From the NCBI GenBank assembly GCA_022376925.1, contig JAIOJX010000025.1:99351608-99415607 (forward strand): a stretch of DNA of 64,000 nucleotides, read 5' to 3'. The notes beneath the pieces are model-generated. The model was not told where the DNA came from. It was given only the letters and a program-made list of their open reading frames with translations, and searched no databases. Position 1 is the first letter of the stretch. Every line of letters starts with the position of its first letter. This DNA comes from Tragulus kanchil. Taxonomy: Eukaryota; Chordata; Mammalia; Artiodactyla; Tragulidae. This document shows positions 59,325-64,000 of the stretch, piece by piece. The position numbers were made by a program, and so were the translations under genes.

Positions 59325-59375
59325 AAAGACTGGTCAAGGCCTCACTTAATTCATGGGAAATATAGGTGAAATTGG

Positions 59376-59573
59376 GCGTCCTGGTTGGCTCAGTGGTAAA
59401 GAATCTAGCAATGCAGGAGGCGCAAGTTCCAGCCCTGAGTTTGTAAGCTCCTCTGGAGGAGGGCATGGCAACTCACTCCAGTGTTCTTGCCTAGAGAATG
59501 GACAGAGGAGTGCGGCAGGCTACAGTCCATAGGGTAGCACAGAGTCCAACACGACTGAAGCAACTTAGCATTC
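59376..59573 (+). mobile_element. Bov-tA SINE
   Basis: It runs from CGTCCTGGTTGGCTCAGTGG through the BovA body to ACACGACTGAAGCAACTTAG. It lies 50 bp after a CHR-like SINE in the same orientation. Confidence 0.9.
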
Positions 59574-59892
59574 AAAGATGGAATTAAATTCAGTGGTAAC
59601 TCTAACCAAGCTCTGGAATCATTGGGTTAGACATTGAGAGCTTTGGGGAGGAGAAAAATGGTTTCACTTATAATTGGGAAAACAGAATCAAAAACAAGTT
59701 TCCAATTTATATATCTCATATCCATTTTCATAACCTTCAAACTCTCATTATAATTTTATTACATATTCTTTCCAATTCAATGATTTTAAGTAAATACAAG
59801 TTGTGTAATCATCATATAAGATTATTTTCCATAGAAATGTATTCCGGGGCTACTTGGGAGAGAAATCATCTATTAAAGACTTGTTACTAATA

Positions 59893-59935
59893 CAACATTG
59901 TAGATCGACTATACTCCAATAAAATTTGTTCTAAA
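59893..59935 (+). mobile_element. Short L1 3'-end fragment
   Basis: ACATTGTAGATCGACTATAC followed by TCCAATAAAA resembles the last bases of the same L1 3' UTR seen at 61040-61075. Confidence 0.5.
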
Positions 59936-60027
59936 AAGGCTTATTAGTGATGAGATTACATGCCATTTGTATAGTACGAGGTAATCGTTGGGATTTTTTT
60001 AATTATAAAAGCAAAGAATAATAATTA

Positions 60028-60170
60028 AAAGCATGCACTCTAGAAGCAGACAGCCTGGCTTCACATCTGTTTAGCCACTGGCTGTACAAACTTGGGGACC
60101 GAGTGCCCAAATTTACAGTCGTGAGTCCTTAATGAGTTAATGCATATAAAGTTTGCCCATAGTAGGTGTG
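60028..60170 (-). mobile_element. MIR SINE
   Basis: AAAGCATGCACTCTAGAAGC, CAGCCTGGCTTCACATCTG and AATGAGTTAATGCATATAAA match the MIR consensus in reverse orientation. Confidence 0.65.
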
Positions 60171-60464
60171 GTGCAATTCTTTGTCTTATACTTGCAATTT
60201 CCTAGTGAGGAAAAGAAAGCAGAAAAGTATTACGTTAAGTCAGAATAACTCAAAGTCACACATGTAACAAGAGCTAGAACAAACTGAGCAAGATTTATCT
60301 CCCAACATTATCTTTCAGGATATCACCACTAAAAATTCCAAAGTTTTAACAAAATGTATCTTTAGGATGTCCTGTCCTAGGTGTTCCTGAAGTATCTTGA
60401 CTATCTCCAACTGTAATCCAATTAGTATTACTAAATGAACTCTATATGTTATTCCTAATAGATT

Positions 60465-60545
60465 CCCTTATCTTTCATTTACTTAATATGGATTTATTGA
60501 ACATCTACTACTTGCCAGACCCTCTACTGGAAGAAATAAATACCT
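60465..60545 (+). mobile_element. MIR/L2-like fragment
   Basis: TTTATTGAACATCTACTACT, then TGCCAGACCCTCTACTGG, is the familiar start of an old MIR/L2-class repeat. Confidence 0.45.
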
Positions 60546-60659
60546 CATGCCCTCTGGTTTAAAACAGCTTACAATAGTGGACATTAAAGACATATACTCA
60601 AAAAGAAAGAAACAAGAAAAGCAACAAGGAGGGAATAAAGGAGTAATAAACTAAGAGTT

Positions 60660-61078
60660 TAGAATTAACATAAACTCATTACTGTATATAAAATAGGGCC
60701 TCCTTGGTAGCTCAGACAGTAAGGAAACTGCCTACAATGCAGGAGACCTGGATTCAATCTCTGGGTCACAAAGACCCCCTGGTGAAGGGCATGCCAACCC
60801 ACTCCAGTATCCTTGCCTGAAGAATCCCATGGATAGAGGAGCCTGGTGGGCTATAGCCCATGATGTCATGAAGAGTTGGACACGACTGAAGCGACACACA
60901 CATAAAATAGATAATGAACAAGGACCTACTGTGTAGCAAATGAAACAATACTCAATATTTTGTAATAACACATAAGGGAAAAGAATCTGAAAAAGAATGT
61001 GTATGTATAACTGAGTCACTTTGTTGTGCACCTGAAATTAAGACAACATTGTAAATCAACTATACTTGAATTAAAAGT
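60660..61078 (+). mobile_element. L1 3'-end fragment interrupted by Bov-tA
   Basis: Both sides of the SINE at 60696-60901 match the L1 3' UTR common in artiodactyls (AACAAGGACCTACTGTGTAG; CACTTTGTTGTGCACCTGAA; TGTAAATCAACTATACTTGA). It has no coding capacity. Confidence 0.75.
60696..60901 (+). mobile_element. Bov-tA SINE nested in an L1 fragment
   Basis: GGGCCTCCTTGGTAGCTCAG head and BovA body end at GGACACGACTGAAGCGACAC. ATAAAATAG on both sides is the target-site duplication. The L1 3' region resumes after it. Confidence 0.9.
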
Positions 61079-61423
61079 AAAAGAAATTAATGAGGATACT
61101 GCTTTCCAGCTAAAACCCTCCTTTAGAGTTGGTAAAACTCTGGAGATAGTAAACCTCTCAGTTGTGCTCCACCAAACACCATCATCAGCAATGACATGCC
61201 TAGATTGATTGCCTAGACCAATGTGTAATGAAGAATTCATTCCTTGGTATGTCAGAGTCTTCTCTTTGCTGTTGTAATTGTAATGGGAAAAGAAGGGTCT
61301 TGTTACTAATATTTGTAACTCAATTAAGTTCATTGTCCATAGAGCATTCATACAAAACCACTTAGAGAATTGTATATGATCATAAAGGAAAAAGTAATTG
61401 ACCACCACCTTCTCTTAAGTTTC

Positions 61424-61745
61424 GTTGCTGTTCAGTAACTGAGTCATGTTTGACTCTTTTCGACCCCATGAACTTCTGCACGCCAGGCTTCCCTGTCTTT
61501 CAAAATCTCCTGGAGTTTGCTCAGATTCACATGCATTGAGTCAGTGATGCTATCTAAATGTTTCTCATCCTCTGTCACCTCCTTCTTCTTTTGCCTTCAA
61601 TATTTCCTAGCGTCAGGAGAGTTTTTTCCAATGAGTCGGCTCTTCAATCAGGTGGCCAAAGTATTGGAGCTTCAGCTTCAGCTTTGGTCCTTCCAATGCA
61701 TATTCAGGATTGATTTCCTTTAGGATTGACTACTTTTATCTCCTT
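61424..61745 (-). mobile_element. BovB (RTE) LINE 3' fragment
   Basis: The - strand matches the 3' end of the ruminant BovB LINE: GAGTCGGCTCTTCAATCAGG, CCAAAGTATTGGAGCTTCAG and TCCTTTAGGATTGACT are signature stretches seen on the + strand. It is heavily 5'-truncated and non-coding. The part from 61490 is repeated at 62576-62831 by duplication 20. Confidence 0.85.
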
Positions 61746-63650
61746 CTCTATGTATATCTTTATATTAATGTTTCACTTAAGACTTCCAGTAATTTGAATA
61801 TGTTCCCAAGGAAATTATTTTCCTTCTGTCAATCTTTAGGGTTATCTTACAATTGATATTACAAATAAAGCTGAATTAATTTCTTGTTGAAGAAGATCCT
61901 GAAATACTATCAGATTATTTATATGATGATGGTGATGGTGTGATGCAGATGGTGATACCAATACCTAGCATTTAACTTTGCACTTTCTATAGGCTAGATG
62001 TTTTTCTCTGCATTAAAAAAAAAAAAGTCATTTCATAGGTGTAGACCTCAAATTAACCATGGGGGAGAATATTTATTAACATTTACTGAAGAGAAGACTG
62101 AAGTTTATTAGCTATTAGGAAACTTATCTAAGGTCAGACACTTAATAAATGCAAGACCAGAATTCAAATCAATATTTACCTGACTCCAAAACTGTATGCT
62201 TAACCAGTAGGTGTTATTACTACTCAGTATATCCATTTTGAAGAGTCATATTTAAGACCAATAACAGTTGGTATGGAACTTTATTTAGAAAGTATTTTCC
62301 TTGTATATTATTTCCTGTGTTGATTTTAGTGGTGTCATTTGTGAGAATAATTAAATGTATAAATGGCAAAAGATTGATTAGCACATCTAACATTTATTTT
62401 TTAAAGATATAGGAAACAGATTATCAAACACATGTGGACACTTTAAACTGCTTAGGACTAGAGAATGTCAAATGTTTTCACAGCTGTGCAGAATGCTTTA
62501 TGTTGTCAAATCACAAAAACATTTTAGTCTGTGCTGCCAAACAATTAAATATGATTAGATTCTTTAAAGATATTCTCCCTGTCTTTCAAAATCTCCTGGA
62601 GTTTGCTCAGATTCACATGCATTGAGTCAGTGATGCTATCTAAATGTTTCTCATCCTCTGTCACCTCCTTCTTCTTTTGCCTTCAATATTTCCTAGCGTC
62701 AGGAGAGTTTTTTCCAATGAGTCGGCTCTTCAATCAGGTGGCCAAAGTATTGGAGCTTCAGCTTCAGCTTTGGTCCTTCCAATGCATATTCAGGATTGAT
62801 TTCCTTTAGGATTGACTACTTTTATCTCCTTCTCTATGTATATCTTTATATTAATGTTTCACTTAAGACTTCCAGTAATTTGAATATGTTCCCAAGGAAA
62901 TTATTTTCCTTCTGTCAATCTTTAGGGTTATCTTACAATTGATATTACAAATAAAGCTGAATTAATTTCTTGTTGAAGAAGATCCTGAAATACTATCAGA
63001 TTATTTATATGATGATGGTGATGGTGTGATGCAGATGGTGATACCAATACCTAGCATTTAACTTTGCACTTTCTATAGGCTAGATGTTTTTCTCTGCATT
63101 AAAAAAAAAAAAGTCATTTCATAGGTGTAGACCTCAAATTAACCATGGGGGAGAATATTTATTAACATTTACTGAAGAGAAGACTGAAGTTTATTAGCTA
63201 TTAGGAAACTTATCTAAGGTCAGACACTTAATAAATGCAAGACCAGAATTCAAATCAATATTTACCTGACTCCAAAACTGTATGCTTAACCAGTAGGTGT
63301 TATTACTACTCAGTATATCCATTTTGAAGAGTCATATTTAAGACCAATAACAGTTGGTATGGAACTTTATTTAGAAAGTATTTTCCTTGTATATTATTTC
63401 CTGTGTTGATTTTAGTGGTGTCATTTGTGAGAATAATTAAATGTATAAATGGCAAAAGATTGATTAGCACATCTAACATTTATTTTTTAAAGATATAGGA
63501 AACAGATTATCAAACACATGTGGACACTTTAAACTGCTTAGGACTAGAGAATGTCAAATGTTTTCACAGCTGTGCAGAATGCTTTATGTTGTCAAATCAC
63601 AAAAACATTTTAGTCTGTGCTGCCAAACAATTAAATATGATTAGATTCTT
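61490..63650 (+). repeat. Direct duplication 20, period 1086 bp
   Basis: Unit 1 is 61490-62564 and unit 2 is 62576-63650, with 11 bp of filler. I saw no difference between the units. It contains part of a BovB fragment and a MIR element. Confidence 0.97.
61965..62220 (+). mobile_element. MIR SINE
   Basis: ACCTAGCATTTAACTTTGCA at the start and AACTTATCTAAGGTCAGACA, TTCAAATCAATATTTACCTG and GCTTAACCAGTAGGTG at the end fit MIR. The copy from duplication 20 is at 63051-63306. Confidence 0.65.
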
Positions 63651-63761
63651 GTGATGAGAACGATACAGAAATGTCCATACATTTCTCGTTGTTTTCCAGG
63701 CTTGATCTATTTGCAAATTTAAATCTCAGTGCCAGGAAATTTAAGCAATTATCTTTACCAA

Positions 63762-63960
63762 TGAGTGGTAAAGAATCCACTTGCCAATGCAGGAGCTGCA
63801 GGAGACGCAAGTTCAGTCCCTGGGTCGGGAAAATCCCCTGGAGGAGGGCATGACAACCCACTCCAGTATTCTTGCCTGGAGAATCCCATGGACAGAGGAG
63901 CCTGGTGGGCTACAGTCCATGAGATTCCCAAATAGTCGAACAGGACTGAGAGACTGAGCA
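63762..63960 (+). mobile_element. Bov-tA SINE, head partly lost
   Basis: AGTGGTAAAGAATCCACTTG, a B-box-like GTTCAGTCCC and the BovA body to GACTGAGAGACTGAGCACA are seen. The first bases of the head are missing. Confidence 0.9.
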
Positions 63961-64000
63961 CATGTGCTTGCTTAGGGAGTAGTAGGTGTTCACAATTCTC

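Larger units (their letters stand above)
48276..64000 (+). other. SLIT2 intron after the first laminin-G exon (open at window end)
   Basis: No further SLIT2 exon was found. The intron holds duplications 17-20, MIR, MER5A-like, Tigger-like, L1, BovB, Bov-tA and CHR-like elements. Stretches without a recognised element are 48895-49742, 56200-56760, 56850-57305, 58073-59034, 59580-59880 and 60175-60460. Confidence 0.85.

Noticed and set aside
721..63650. Regularly sized repeats as a CRISPR-like or satellite array
   Set aside because: Each pair has its own sequence, there is no common repeat unit, and the genome is mammalian.
1..64000. mir-218-1, known to lie in a SLIT2 intron
   Set aside because: I looked for the mature sequence and hairpin by eye and did not find them. 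The host intron in known genes lies upstream of the EGF exons, so it is expected outside the window.
48276..64000. Search for the next SLIT2 exon (VETINDGNFH)
   Set aside because: No matching sequence with splice sites was found; it presumably lies beyond the window.

Overview
This is nuclear DNA of a ruminant mammal. It is AT-rich and intron-dominated, carries consensus GT-AG exons, and is scattered with ruminant SINEs (Bov-tA, a CHR-like SINE), a BovB LINE fragment, a class II ERV solo LTR, and older MIR, MER5A-like and L1 fragments. All Bov SINEs seen are Bov-tA-type monomers; no clear Bov-A2 dimer was found. With the young CHR-like SINEs this could fit a non-pecoran ruminant such as a chevrotain, but that is only a suggestion.

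The only protein-coding gene I can support is SLIT2, on the + strand and running through the whole window. Seven coding exons are present (707-831, 966-1063, 3480-3619, 32136-32229, 42083-42220, 43758-43998, 46992-47122). They encode EGF-like repeats 1-6, the proteolytic cleavage site (LPR/TSP) and the start of the laminin-G domain. Exon phases chain perfectly, so no constitutive exon is missing between them. The rest is intron: about 28.5 kb between the EGF3 and EGF4 exons, about 10 kb between EGF4 and EGF5, and over 15 kb after the first laminin-G exon.

The dominant structural signal is a series of 20 direct, near-adjacent duplications, each with a period of about 1.03-1.20 kb, spread over the whole window. 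Together they add about 22 kb. They ignore gene and repeat boundaries, duplicate four complete or partial exon sets, carry 0-44 bp of filler at the joins, and diverge mostly near the joins. As written, several extra exons would shift the SLIT2 frame. The best explanation is unmerged overlaps of about 1.1 kb between neighbouring contigs, i.e. an assembly artefact; a biological origin would be extraordinary. Collapsing them gives roughly 42 kb of real sequence.

The most interesting possible biology is in the 28.5-kb intron. There is a 27-nt, phase-preserving candidate microexon (8950-8976; assembly copy 10041-10067) behind a 123-nt AG-free, pyrimidine/UGC-rich tract, with a recursive-splice-like AG|GTAAG 138 nt upstream. 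Further on is a 98-nt candidate poison or alternative exon (14649-14746) encoding a short hydrophobic tail and a stop. A CHR-like SINE with short- and long-tailed forms and a solo LTR with three YY1-like motifs are also worth a second look.
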